Source of the DNA: Pseudomonas kuykendallii
Lineage (GTDB): Bacteria; Pseudomonadota; Gammaproteobacteria; Pseudomonadales; Pseudomonadaceae
DNA length: 64,000 nt
Direction: 5' to 3'
NCBI RefSeq assembly: GCF_900106975.1
Contig: NZ_FNNU01000005.1
Coordinates: forward strand, 186,001-250,000
Part shown: in pieces, positions 31,157 through 41,116 of the stretch
How the letters are laid out: the number at the start of each line of letters is the position of its first letter
Position numbering within the stretch: position 1 is the first letter of the stretch
Translations under genes and position numbers: made by a program
The notes under the pieces: generated by a model
Told to the model about the DNA's origin: nothing
Database searches by the model: none
What the model saw: only the letters and a program-made list of their open reading frames with translations

Positions 31157-31369
31157 ATGGTGGTTCGCATCGAGGTACGTGAGGAACATGGCCAACGGCG
31201 GTGGCAGGTCCGCGCCGGACGACGCTGCCTGACCTTCCAGGACGAGCATGCTGCTCGCCATTTCGCTGCGCAATTGCAGGTGCGCCTGCAATGGCTGACG
31301 GAGCGCTCGGGCGGGCTGAACACCTCCCCGACTTCGACCCCGGAAACGCAACGGCCCGACAGCGATTGA
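31157..31369 (+). CDS. Small conserved-looking hypothetical protein
   Basis: 70 residues, arginine-rich (VRIEVREEHGQRRWQVRAGRRC) with an amphipathic middle (EHAARHFAAQLQVRLQWL). No recognised domain. A strong terminator hairpin overlaps its stop codon, which supports a real transcription unit. The start has only a weak ribosome site, so the N-terminus is uncertain. Confidence 0.6.
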   Translation: MVVRIEVREEHGQRRWQVRAGRRCLTFQDEHAARHFAAQLQVRLQWLTERSGGLNTSPTSTPETQRPDSD

Positions 31370-31387
31370 CGCTGTCGGGCCGTTTTT
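31348..31387. terminator. Bidirectional terminator between convergent small genes
   Basis: A 14-bp perfect stem, ACGGCCCGACAGCG / CGCTGTCGGGCCGT, with T5 on the right and an A-containing left flank. Confidence 0.9.
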
Positions 31388-31403
31388 CAACCAACTCCAG
31401 CGT

Positions 31404-31670
31404 TCAGGGATGCTGGGCGACCGCCTGACGCTGGGATTGCATGGCGGCGATTTCGGCGACCACACCACCGGCCTGGGCGATGTCGCGGCGAATCGCGCTG
31501 AGGAGCCATTCGACACGAACCGGAGCACTCAACTGGGGCGACGGGATCACCCGAGTGACCTGCATGCCGTCCTTCTCCAGCGACAGCAGCTGGCTGCCAT
31601 CCGGACGCTGGGTAGCGGTTACGGTGTAGTCGGGAAAGGCGGAAATGATTGGCTGCAGGGAGATGGTCAT
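31404..31670 (-). CDS. DUF3509 family protein
   Basis: 88 residues beginning MTISLQPIISAFPDYTVTAT and containing RPDGSQLLSLEKDGMQVTRVI, the pattern of the DUF3509 family of small cytoplasmic proteins found mostly in Pseudomonas. Function unknown. The terminator at 31348-31387 also closes this gene. The 196 bp upstream of its start hold no further gene that I can support. Confidence 0.8.
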   Translation of the reverse strand: MTISLQPIISAFPDYTVTATQRPDGSQLLSLEKDGMQVTRVIPSPQLSAPVRVEWLLSAIRRDIAQAGGVVAEIAAMQSQRQAVAQHP

Positions 31671-31866
31671 TGTTCTACTCCGAAGGGGGTGGGGCCAGGA
31701 CTCGCATCTCTAAAGCAGCCTTCATGCCAAATCCGTTTCACCCTTAAACCCTTTGTTTATCAGGGGGCTGAGAGCGTCGCTCGCGGTACCGTCATTTATT
31801 CTGCAATGTCGGCGCGAAACACTCATGCATTTTGCAGGGTCCGACGCACCACCTTTCTCCAGGCAT

Positions 31867-31890
31867 GAAAAAGCCCGCCGAAGCGGGCTT
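31867..31890 (-). terminator. Terminator of the yccA-like gene
   Basis: AAGCCCGC-CGAA-GCGGGCTT hairpin with the A-run at 31868-31872 giving the U tail on the minus strand. Confidence 0.88.
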
Positions 31891-31908
31891 CATTCATCGC
31901 GGCCAGGA

Positions 31909-32580
31909 TCAGTCGTCGCGACCGAAGATGCCGAAGATCTGCAACAGGCTGATGAACAGGTTGTAGATCGACACGTAGAGGCTGATGGTCGCCATGATGT
32001 AGTTACGCTCGCCACCATGGATGATCGCACTCGTCTGCAACAGGATCGCCGCCGAGGAGAACAGCACGAAGCCAGCGCTGATCGCGAGCTGCAGGCCGCT
32101 GATCTGGAAGAACATGCTGACCAGCACAGCACCGAGCAGGACGAAGAAGCCCGCAGTGATGAAACCGGCGAGGAAGCTCATGTCCTTGCGGGTTGTGAGC
32201 ACATAGGCCGACAGGCCGAAAAACACCAGCGCGGTCATGGCGAATGCCGAGCTGATGACCTCGGCGCCATTGCTCATACCCATATAGCGGTTGAGGATCG
32301 GGCCGAGCGTGTAGCCCATGAACCCGGTCAGGGCGAAGGTCGACAGCAATCCCCAGGCGGAATCGCGGAGTTTCACGGTCAGGAAGAACAGCCCGTAGAA
32401 ACCTGCCAGCACGATGAGGAAGTTCGGGTAGCCCACGCGCATCTGCTGCGCGACGAACGCGACCAGACCGCTGAATGCCAGGGTCATGGCCAGTAGCCCG
32501 TAGGTGTTGCGCAGAACTCGACCGACCTCGGCCTGTTCGACTTGCACCTGACTGTTCAGGGAGTATTCACGATCTTGCAT
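31909..32580 (-). CDS. yccA: Bax inhibitor-1/YccA family membrane protein
   Basis: 223 residues with seven predicted membrane helices and the UPF0005/BI-1 signature near the C-terminus (ETSAIIHGGERNYIMATISLY-like segment; here LLQTSAIIHGGERNYI). In E. coli YccA is a substrate and modulator of the FtsH protease. Monocistronic with its own terminator, divergent from tRNA-Ser. The symbol is by family resemblance. Confidence 0.88.
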   Translation of the reverse strand: MQDREYSLNSQVQVEQAEVGRVLRNTYGLLAMTLAFSGLVAFVAQQMRVGYPNFLIVLAGFYGLFFLTVKLRDSAWGLLSTFALTGFMGYTLGPILNRYMGMSNGAEVISSAFAMTALVFFGLSAYVLTTRKDMSFLAGFITAGFFVLLGAVLVSMFFQISGLQLAISAGFVLFSSAAILLQTSAIIHGGERNYIMATISLYVSIYNLFISLLQIFGIFGRDD

Positions 32581-32662
32581 GGCAACGCTCCTGTAAAAAT
32601 GGGTCCTGCGGCAAGGATGAACGGATCATAACAAAGGCTCGCCCGCTGCCAAGGCACAGTGT

Positions 32663-32690
32663 TTGACAGCGTGTTGCGATCCGGTACTAT
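32663..32690 (+). promoter_or_regulatory. Sigma-70 promoter of tRNA-Ser
   Basis: TTGACA (32663-32668) and TACTAT (32685-32690) are spaced by 16 bp, about 20 bp before the mature tRNA. Confidence 0.8.
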
Positions 32691-32709
32691 TGCCGCCCGC
32701 AATACCTGC

Positions 32710-32797
32710 GGAAGTGTGGCCGAGTGGTTTAAGGCAGCGGTCTTGAAAACCGCCGACTGTAACAGGTCCCAGAGTTCGAATCTCTGCGCTTCCGCCA
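32710..32797 (+). tRNA. tRNA-Ser(UGA)
   Basis: 88-base cloverleaf with acceptor GGAAGTG/CGCTTCC, anticodon loop CTTGAAA (anticodon TGA), a long variable arm, T-loop GTTCGAATC and encoded CCA at 32795-32797. Confidence 0.97.
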
Positions 32798-32927
32798 TTC
32801 ATCTGCCGCGTCTCCCTCTCCTATGTCCGCTGGTCATCCCGTTACCTGCACCGCGCTAGGTGACGCTTCGGCTTTTTGTTAAGGTGACGCGATGCCGTGA
32901 AAACGGCGTTGTGCAACGAGGTGTCGC

Positions 32928-33572
32928 TTGATTAGGGTCCTGGTGGTCGACGATCACGATCTGGTACGTACGGGCATTACCCGAATGCTCGCAGATATAG
33001 AAGGTCTGCAAGTCATCGGTCAGGCCGACAGCGGCGAGCTGGCGCTGAAGAAAGCGCGCGAACTCAAGCCTGACATCGTTCTCATGGACATCAAGATGCC
33101 CGGTATCGGCGGTCTGGAAGCGACACGCAAGCTGTTGCGCAGCCAGCCGGACGTCAAGGTGATCGCGGTGACCATCTGCGAAGAAGACCCCTTCCCCACG
33201 CGCCTGCTGCAGGCCGGTGCCGCCGGTTACCTGACCAAGGGCGCCGCGCTCGAGGAGATGGTCCAGGCCATTCGCCTGGTCTTCGCCGGGCAGCGCTACA
33301 TCAGTCCGCAAATCGCACAGCAACTGGCGCTCAAGTCGTTCCAGCCACAGGTCAACGGTTCGCCGTTCGACCTGCTCTCCGAACGCGAGATCCAGATCGC
33401 GCTGATGATCGCCAACTGCCAGAAGGTGCAGAGCATCTCCGACAAGCTCTGCCTGTCGCCGAAGACGGTGAACACCTACCGTTATCGCATCTACGAGAAG
33501 CTCTCGATCACCAGCGATGTGGAATTGGCCCTGCTGGCGGTGCGCCACGGCATGGTCGACACCATCAATTGA
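32928..33572 (+). CDS. gacA: GacA, response regulator of the Gac/Rsm cascade
   Basis: 214-residue NarL/FixJ-type regulator. The receiver domain has acidic Asp8/Asp9, phospho-acceptor Asp54 (LMDIKMPG) and Lys104 (YLTKG). The LuxR-type HTH lies about 150-195 ([11 protein letters not shown]...[16 protein letters not shown]). Phosphorylated by GacS, it switches on the small RNAs rsmY/rsmZ and through them secondary metabolism and biofilm. It starts with TTG at 32928, preceded by GAGGTG; the start [17 protein letters not shown] is the family start. It is followed after 2 bp by uvrC. Confidence 0.97.
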   Translation: MIRVLVVDDHDLVRTGITRMLADIEGLQVIGQADSGELALKKARELKPDIVLMDIKMPGIGGLEATRKLLRSQPDVKVIAVTICEEDPFPTRLLQAGAAGYLTKGAALEEMVQAIRLVFAGQRYISPQIAQQLALKSFQPQVNGSPFDLLSEREIQIALMIANCQKVQSISDKLCLSPKTVNTYRYRIYEKLSITSDVELALLAVRHGMVDTIN

Positions 33573-33574
33573 CG

Positions 33575-35401
<1,827 letters not shown>

Positions 35402-35434
35402 AATACCGCTTCACTTAGCAGCCAGTTCGCGCCG

Positions 35435-35995
35435 ATGAATATCCCAAATTTGCTCACCGTGTTGCGCGTTCTTCTGATCCCGGTCTTCATCCTCTTCTTC
35501 TATCTGCCGTTCTCCTGGAGCTATTGGGCGTCCAGCGGCGTATTCGCCATCGCTGCGGTCACCGACTGGTTCGATGGCTACCTCGCTCGCCGCCTGGAAC
35601 AAAGCACGCCGTTCGGCGCCTTTCTCGATCCGGTGGCGGACAAGCTGATGGTCGCGGTCGCCCTCGTGCTGCTGGTCGAAGAGCACGCCACGCTGTGGCT
35701 GACGCTGCCGGCCGCGATCATCATCGGCCGCGAGATCGTGGTGTCCGCCCTGCGCGAATGGATGGCCGAGCTTGGCGCCCGCGCCCATGTCGCGGTGTCC
35801 AGCTGGGGTAAATGGAAGACTGCTGCGCAGATGGCCGCGCTGATCATCCTGCTGGCCAACCCGCCAGTAATGAGCAACTGGGTGCTGCTCGGTTTCGTCC
35901 TGCTGATCATCTCCGCGGTGCTGACGCTGTGGTCGATGCTGCAATACCTGATCGCCGCATGGCCGCATCTGAGCATCAACCCTGAAAAGAAATAA
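35435..35995 (+). CDS. pgsA: CDP-diacylglycerol-glycerol-3-phosphate 3-phosphatidyltransferase
   Basis: 186-residue integral membrane enzyme with the CDP-alcohol phosphotransferase motif DWFDGYLAR...[10 protein letters not shown] (all Asp positions present). It makes phosphatidylglycerophosphate for phosphatidylglycerol and cardiolipin. Third gene of the gacA-uvrC-pgsA cluster, followed by two tRNA genes. Confidence 0.97.
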   Translation: MNIPNLLTVLRVLLIPVFILFFYLPFSWSYWASSGVFAIAAVTDWFDGYLARRLEQSTPFGAFLDPVADKLMVAVALVLLVEEHATLWLTLPAAIIIGREIVVSALREWMAELGARAHVAVSSWGKWKTAAQMAALIILLANPPVMSNWVLLGFVLLIISAVLTLWSMLQYLIAAWPHLSINPEKK

Positions 35996-36014
35996 ACTTT
36001 TTTGAATCAAGGGG

Positions 36015-36042
36015 TTGACGGGGCGTTCCGAATCGCTAGAAT
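36015..36042 (+). promoter_or_regulatory. Promoter of the tRNA-Gly/tRNA-Cys operon
   Basis: TTGACG and TAGAAT spaced by 16 bp, followed by a GC-rich discriminator, ending 18 bp before tRNA-Gly. Confidence 0.8.
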
Positions 36043-36060
36043 GGCGCCCGTCACCAAGAC

Positions 36061-36136
<76 letters not shown>

Positions 36137-36181
36137 GTTTGTTGACGTTGACGCCGCAGTTTGCGGCGTCTTCGTTTTTGA

Positions 36182-36255
36182 GGCCGGTTGGCAGAGTGGT
36201 TATGCAGCGGATTGCAAATCCGTGTACGCCGGTTCGATTCCGACATCGGCCTCCA
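36182..36255 (+). tRNA. tRNA-Cys(GCA)
   Basis: 74-base cloverleaf: acceptor GGCCGGT/ATCGGCC, anticodon loop TTGCAAA, T-loop GTTCGATTC, encoded CCA at 36253-36255. It is the last host gene before the prophage, and its 3' end is a plausible integration site, although no duplicate of it is visible in the window. Confidence 0.96.
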
Positions 36256-36264
36256 TTATGAAAG

Positions 36265-36295
36265 CCCCGTAGATCAAGCATCTACGGGGTTTTTT
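36265..36295 (+). terminator. Terminator of the tRNA operon
   Basis: 9-bp perfect stem CCCCGTAGA/TCTACGGGG with T6 downstream. Confidence 0.92.
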
Positions 36296-36478
36296 CATTT
36301 CTGCGCCCCTCTCCCATTTCCGCAACTATCGACGATCATTTCCGCAACCCAGCTGCTGAGTCTGCTGTTGCGAGGGCACGCAGATGGCACAGCGGACAGA
36401 GCTTGCGACTAGCAAGCGAGGACCATGAATCCGACCCTCCAGCTGAGACTCCGAAATTTAGGTTGAGGGCTGGGAAAA

Positions 36479-36754
36479 AGGTAATTTTGGTAAGGGGGGA
36501 TTCAGCTTTACTTCATAAGTTATACGTATCAATGAGTTATGGAGGTTTCTTAAAGGTAATAAAATGGTAATTTCGAGGTCAGGTGCTTACCTTTTCGGCT
36601 GTAAGAATGTCCATTTTGAAAATCCTTTACAAACAGACACTTAGGAAAAAATTACCTTTCTCCTTACCTTAGATTACCCTCCGAGGTAATCGCTGTACCC
36701 TTAGAGCCACGCGGGTTTCAGCCGAGTTTCGAACCCTCCTTACCAAAATTACCT
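36479..36754. repeat. Cluster of eleven GGTAA/TTACC motifs bounded by an inverted repeat
   Basis: GGTAA occurs at 36480, 36489, 36555, 36566 and 36685; TTACC at 36587, 36652, 36664, 36674, 36740 and 36749. Neighbouring copies are spaced 9-12 bp, close to one helical turn. The outermost pairs form an exact inverted repeat, GGTAATTTTGGTAAGG (36480-36495) and its complement (36738-36753). The arrangement looks like multiple protein binding sites, for example integrase arm-type sites in half of attP. Confidence 0.8.
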
Positions 36755-36931
36755 GTTTTGAATGCCACCTCTGGAAATCGGCGTGGAAGCCCTTTTCCCG
36801 CCCCGAGGTGATGACAACCTTCGCAGGGTTCCGCAGGCATTTCCCAGCCTGTCCGGTCGCAGCAAGCCCCCGTCCTGAGCCGCAGAGAGGCATCCGCAGG
36901 GCTGCAGTGAAAGCCACCTATTTAGCCCGCA

Positions 36932-36952
36932 GGCGTGGCGGGGGGACGACGG
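36932..36952 (+). other. cos: Candidate cosN packaging site
   Basis: GGCGTGGCGGGGGGACGAC followed by GGCGCGCC resembles the P2 left cohesive end GGCGAGGCGGGGAAAGCAC followed by TGCGCG, in the expected orientation and the expected place upstream of the portal gene Q. Based on remembered P2 sequence, so the exact nick positions are not established. Confidence 0.55.
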
Positions 36953-37177
36953 CGCGCCGTGGGGTCCGCCTGGTGCCCGGCGACGCCCCCGCGTTCGACC
37001 GGCGAGCCTCGGGCCCCGGTCCCTGCCTCGCCCCAGTCGCACGCCGAGCGGAAGACCTGAAACCCGCGTCATTGCTGGGCCGCAGGCGTGTTTCTGCTGG
37101 ACGAAAAGCCACCGCTATGGCATGATTTGATGGGTTTTTTCATGCTGCTGACCGGTCGAAATCCTTCCGCGCGGGCA

Positions 37178-37204
37178 CAAAAAAGCCGCCCGAGAAGGCG
37201 GCTT
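37178..37204 (-). terminator. Terminator of the P-Q operon
   Basis: GCCGCC/GGCGGC hairpin with an A6 run on its left, giving a U tail on the minus strand, 20 bp after the Q stop. P2 has a terminator in the same position. Confidence 0.88.
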
Positions 37205-37224
37205 GTTGGTGAAGCTGATCGGCG

Positions 37225-38277
37225 TTAGCTGCTGGCAGTGGGCACGAACTCCTTGAAGCGAATCACCTCCTCCCCCAGCCACTCGTTGATCGGCTCGAAG
37301 CGGTACTGCAGCGGCTCCAGCTCGTTCGCCATCCACACCTCAGTGGCCTCCTTCGCCGAGCCGAATCCGCCTGCGTTCTGCGGCACCACAGCCAGGCACT
37401 GCAGCGGAATGCGCTGAGCGGCCAGCAGATCGTCGCGGCTGATGTTCTTGATGTTGTTGAACTCATCCTTCGCCGACACCTCACTCACCGGGATGAGCTG
37501 CATGCCGTCCTTCTTCCCACCTGGTGCGTACACCAACATGTTCTTGAAGTTGCCCGGGCCCTTTGAGTTCTTCAGCGCCGTGCGCAGGTTGTTGATGTCG
37601 TCCTCGTTGTGGGCGTTGTCGGTGATGTAGAGGATGAACCCGGCGTGGCTTCCGTTCTGGTAGTACTTGCGGCGGAACAGTGTTGCCGACTCGTTTAGCA
37701 GCGCGCTCTGCAGGGCTGATAGCCACTCGGGCAGCCCGTAGATTTCCTGGTTGATATCCGTCTCGCGCAGCTGGCACACCGTGCCACGGGCGAATTCGTG
37801 TTCCTGCCGCCAGCCGCGGACCATGAAGTAGCTGTCCAGATCCACCCCGCGCCGCATGTACTTCGCCAGCGAGGGCTGCAGGCCGATCGCCTGGCGCAGC
37901 ATGTTGTCGCGCTTCTCCAGGTAAGCGTTGCCGAACGAAAGCCAGTCCATCGCCAGCTGCCCGAACGCCTGGCGGCTCAGCAGCCGATGCGGGATGAACA
38001 TCTTCTCCAGCTGGTTACGCTTGAACTGGATGCCCGACTGCAGATGCACCGAGGCGCGCACGCTCTTCGCCAGCCCATCCAGGGACAGCGGCGGTTCATA
38101 CCACCGCCCATTGGCCCAGCACTCGATGTAATCGAGGATCTCCCGCCCATCCAGTACCGGCGTCGGGTCCCCGAAGCTGAACGACTCGATACCGCCACCC
38201 GCCTGGCCTGTCGGGATGAATTCCTGCCGTGGCACGCTCGCCACCTGCTGCCTGTTGCCGCGGCTTTTCTTACTCAT
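37225..38277 (-). CDS. Q: Phage portal protein (P2 gpQ family)
   Basis: 350 residues, against 344 in P2. It contains the family stretches ALLNESATLFRRKYYQNGSH, GKKDGMQLIPVSEVSAKDEF and QRIPLQCLAVVPQNAGGFG, and ends EEVIRFKEFV as in P2. It forms the dodecameric portal through which DNA is packaged. The start at 38277 overlaps the stop of the terminase gene (ATGA), so translation is coupled; a longer frame to 38358 runs inside the terminase gene. Confidence 0.94.
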   Translation of the reverse strand: MSKKSRGNRQQVASVPRQEFIPTGQAGGGIESFSFGDPTPVLDGREILDYIECWANGRWYEPPLSLDGLAKSVRASVHLQSGIQFKRNQLEKMFIPHRLLSRQAFGQLAMDWLSFGNAYLEKRDNMLRQAIGLQPSLAKYMRRGVDLDSYFMVRGWRQEHEFARGTVCQLRETDINQEIYGLPEWLSALQSALLNESATLFRRKYYQNGSHAGFILYITDNAHNEDDINNLRTALKNSKGPGNFKNMLVYAPGGKKDGMQLIPVSEVSAKDEFNNIKNISRDDLLAAQRIPLQCLAVVPQNAGGFGSAKEATEVWMANELEPLQYRFEPINEWLGEEVIRFKEFVPTASS

Positions 38278-40037
38278 CAGAACGTCTCCATGAAGCCGCT
38301 GTTCGTGCCGGTCTGGCCCTCCAGCGGCTCGTTGTGCAATGCGTGGAAGAGCGCCCACGCCAGATCCGCGTGGCCGGTGTTATCGGTGCGCCCGGCGGTG
38401 TAGGTGAATTGGCGGCCGCTGGCCGTCACCGTCTTGCGGATGGCCATCAGCGCCTGGGCGAAATCGGTCCAGCCGGCGTCGAACTCCAGCCTGCCCTTGT
38501 GCAGCACGTCCCACGCCTTCATCACCAGGCGGGTTTTCACCTCCGGCGAGTAGCTGAACGTCGTCAGCCCGGGGAAGAACTGCCGCACCAACTGCGCCAC
38601 GCCAGAGCCCATGCCGGTCACGTCGATGCCGATGTACGTCACCCAGTAGCGCCGCGTGACCTGGCGGATCGTCTCGGCCTGGGCGGCGAAATCCATCCCG
38701 CGGAACTGATGCCGCTCGAGCACACGGAATTTCCCGCCCGGTACAGCCGGCGGTGCCACCACCACCAGGCCAGCGGTATCGCCGGTTTCTGCGGGGTCGT
38801 AGCCCACCCACACCTGGCGATCGCCCAGCGGGCGCGCGGCGAACGGCTTATAGTCCTCGCCCCACACCACCCAGCTGTCCACCATGCACGGCTGCAGCAT
38901 CTGGAGCGGGAAGATAGAAGCCCCGTCGTCGACGAACTGGCACATCAGCAGGTTCTGGAAGGCATCAGCCGCGTATTCCTGCCGCAGCTCATCGATGTCG
39001 AACAGATCACAGCCACGCGCCTCGGCGTCGAGGATCGTCACGATCTGCCGCCAGATCTTGTCTTCGCACAGCCGCCCCTGCTGTAGCGCGCCATGCGAGG
39101 TATCAACGCTGATCCGCTGCGCCGCGGGCTTGCCCTTGTTGAAGCGCTCCCCCGTCCAGAACGTGTAAGCCTCATGGGCCATGCTCGAGGGCGTTGAAAA
39201 ATAAGTCCGGCGGTACTGCTTCTGCATCGCCATGCCCGAGGCGACCTTGTTCAGCTCGTTGAACTTGAACGTCCAGAAGAATTCGTCGAAGTAGAAATTG
39301 CCGTGGTAGCCCTGCGCGGTGCGCGCGTTGGTGCCCAGGAAGTGCAGCTCGGCACCGTTGGCCAGAATGATCGGGTCACCCGTCAGCTCAACGCCGCACA
39401 CCTCGCGGGCGAACGCCTGGATGTACGCCTTGAAGATATGCGCCTGGTTCTTCGACGCGGACAGGAAAATCTGGTTACGCCCGGTGACCAGGGCGTCAAT
39501 CAACGCTTCGCGGGCGAAGTAAAACGTGGCGCCAATCTGCCGGCTCTTCAGGATCGCCCGGGTGCGCTGGTTTCCCGCCCGGTACCAGTCCAGCTGATAG
39601 CCGAAACAGCCATCGATGAATGCCTGGGTAAGCTGCTCGACCTCCTCTTCGCTGAACGCGTTGCGGCTGGGTTTCTTCTTCGGCCCGGCGTTGCGCGCAT
39701 CCAGCTTCGGGTTGAGTTCCGCCTCGGTACCGCCGCCCTGGAAGCGCTGGATTCGCGCCTGCCGCTCCAGTTGGCGGTGCAACAGGTCGATTTCCTTGAA
39801 GTCACCGCCGGTCTTCGCGTCCTTCAGGATCAGCTGCACCAGGCGCGCTTCCAGCGCCCCGCCGATCCGCTCCACGTTGTCCGAGCGGTCCCACTCGTCG
39901 CGACTCTTCCAGCTGTGGACCGTGCGGTCCTTCTCGCCCAGGAACTCAGCGATTTCGGTGATGCGCCAGCCCATCCAGTACAGAAATTTGGCCTGGCGGC
40001 GGTTGTCGCGGATCGGAATCTGAACGGTATCGGTCAT
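38277..40037 (-). CDS. P: Terminase large subunit (P2 gpP family)
   Basis: 586 residues (590 in P2). N-terminal HTH (about 10-48), ATPase domain with Walker A-like KSRQIGAT (164-171) and Walker B NFYFDEFF (D251/E252), then an RuvC-like nuclease domain opening with VGYDPAETGDTAG (about 415). It cuts at cos and drives packaging with the small subunit M. Leftward operon P-Q facing the rightward O-N-M-L operon. Confidence 0.94.
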   Translation of the reverse strand: MTDTVQIPIRDNRRQAKFLYWMGWRITEIAEFLGEKDRTVHSWKSRDEWDRSDNVERIGGALEARLVQLILKDAKTGGDFKEIDLLHRQLERQARIQRFQGGGTEAELNPKLDARNAGPKKKPSRNAFSEEEVEQLTQAFIDGCFGYQLDWYRAGNQRTRAILKSRQIGATFYFAREALIDALVTGRNQIFLSASKNQAHIFKAYIQAFAREVCGVELTGDPIILANGAELHFLGTNARTAQGYHGNFYFDEFFWTFKFNELNKVASGMAMQKQYRRTYFSTPSSMAHEAYTFWTGERFNKGKPAAQRISVDTSHGALQQGRLCEDKIWRQIVTILDAEARGCDLFDIDELRQEYAADAFQNLLMCQFVDDGASIFPLQMLQPCMVDSWVVWGEDYKPFAARPLGDRQVWVGYDPAETGDTAGLVVVAPPAVPGGKFRVLERHQFRGMDFAAQAETIRQVTRRYWVTYIGIDVTGMGSGVAQLVRQFFPGLTTFSYSPEVKTRLVMKAWDVLHKGRLEFDAGWTDFAQALMAIRKTVTASGRQFTYTAGRTDNTGHADLAWALFHALHNEPLEGQTGTNSGFMETF

Positions 40038-40085
40038 GGCGGCGATGCTGCCGTCACGCGCGCGAACACCTGTAGCCCGGGGCTC

Positions 40086-40104
40086 TGTAGCTCTGCGCCC
40101 TACA
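40086..40104. promoter_or_regulatory. Candidate late-gene activator (Ogr-like) site, P-Q / O
   Basis: TGTAG-N9-CTACA, a 19-bp dyad in the divergent spacer between P and O. The same dyad with identical spacing occurs before V and before FI. P2 late promoters carry Ogr sites of the TGT-N12-ACA type at the matching places; here TGT and ACA are 13 bp apart. Confidence 0.65.
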
Positions 40105-40189
40105 AAGCCGGCTCGTTGCCCGCCAGCAGCGGCCTGCCGAACATGCCCTCAACGCTAACGCCATCAGCACAGCACCGAGGAATCAACGC

Positions 40190-41071
40190 ATGGCCGGCAA
40201 AACCGACACCCCTGCCAAGAAATTTCGCTCCAAGTTTTTTCGCGTCGCCGTTGAGGGCGCCACCACCGATGGCCGCCAGATCGAACGCCAGTGGCTGATC
40301 GATGCCGCCGAGACCTACAGCGCCAACACCTACGCCGCCCGCGTCTGGCTCGAGCATTACCGCAGCACCCTGCCCGACAGCCCCTTCCGGGCCTATGGCG
40401 ACGTCGTTGCGTTGAAGACCGAAGACGTCGAAATCGCTGGCGTGAAGAAGCTGGCTCTGTTCGCCCAGATCGACCCCACCAGCGACCTGATCGCCATGAA
40501 CAAGGCGCGGCAGAAAATCTTCACCAGCATCGAGATCCGCCCCGAGTTCGCCGACAGCGGCCGGGCCTACCTGGATGGCATCGCGGTCACCGACAGCCCC
40601 GCCAGCCTGGGTACCGAGATGCTCACCTTCAGTGCTCAGCATCCGGACGCCAACCCGCTCAAGGGCCGCAAATCCAACCCGGCCAACCTGTTTTCCGAGG
40701 CCATCGAAGCCTCGCTGGAATTCGAGGAAATCGAGGACGAAGCGAACAAGGTCACCGGCCTGTTCAGCCGCGTGCTCGAGGCCCTCGGCAAGAGCAAGGA
40801 CAAGGAAGGCAAGGACGCCGCTTCCTTCGCCGAGGTGACCGAATCCCTTGAGGCGGTCGCCGAGCACGTGGCCAATCAGGGCAAGGCCTTCGCCGCGGAG
40901 CAGGAGGCACGCACTGCCCTGCAGACGAAGCACGAAGCGCTGGCCGCCCAGTTCGCCGACCTGCTGAAAACGCTGGGATCGACCACCGCACCGAACAACC
41001 CAAGCAAGCCGCAGTTTTCGTCCCGGCCCCCGGCCACGGGCGGTGACGGCCGCATCGTCACCGACTGCTGA
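40190..41071 (+). CDS. O: Capsid scaffolding protein and maturation protease (P2 gpO family)
   Basis: 293 residues. By alignment with P2 gpO (Asp19, His48, Ser107), the serine protease triad is Asp27 (TTDGR), His56 (WLEHYRS) and Ser113 (IFTSIEI). The DSPASLGTEML motif and an acidic, helical C-terminal scaffold region follow. It directs procapsid assembly and processes N and itself. First gene of the rightward head operon. Confidence 0.93.
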   Translation: MAGKTDTPAKKFRSKFFRVAVEGATTDGRQIERQWLIDAAETYSANTYAARVWLEHYRSTLPDSPFRAYGDVVALKTEDVEIAGVKKLALFAQIDPTSDLIAMNKARQKIFTSIEIRPEFADSGRAYLDGIAVTDSPASLGTEMLTFSAQHPDANPLKGRKSNPANLFSEAIEASLEFEEIEDEANKVTGLFSRVLEALGKSKDKEGKDAASFAEVTESLEAVAEHVANQGKAFAAEQEARTALQTKHEALAAQFADLLKTLGSTTAPNNPSKPQFSSRPPATGGDGRIVTDC

Positions 41072-41116
41072 TCCTCCCCACGGACCAAGCCCAGCCAAGG
41101 AACACCGGAGAAACCC

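Larger units (their letters stand above)
36296..37177. other. Gene-free left end of the prophage
   Basis: About 880 bp without a supportable gene between the tRNA terminator and the portal gene's terminator. The first ~450 bp are AT-rich compared with both sides and carry a cluster of GGTAA/TTACC motifs; the second part turns very GC-rich and includes a P2-like cosN candidate and an inverted repeat GGCGAG...CTCGCC (37001-37032). This fits the attL-cos arrangement of phiCTX-type phages. Short open frames here have no ribosome sites and I treat them as chance. Confidence 0.65.

Noticed and set aside
36479..36754. Reading the inverted-repeat-bounded 276-bp AT-rich block as a MITE
   Set aside because: No target-site duplication flanks it (left flank GGGAAAA, right flank GTTTTGA) and the many internal phased motifs fit protein binding better; not fully excluded.
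37001..37032. GGCGAG...CTCGCC inverted repeat as the cos cut site itself
   Set aside because: The similarity to P2 cosN is better at 36932 in the correct orientation; this dyad is more likely an accessory site.
36801..37125. Short open frames in both directions between cos and Q
   Set aside because: Arg/Pro-rich GC-driven products, no ribosome sites, and the region corresponds to the non-coding packaging region of P2.
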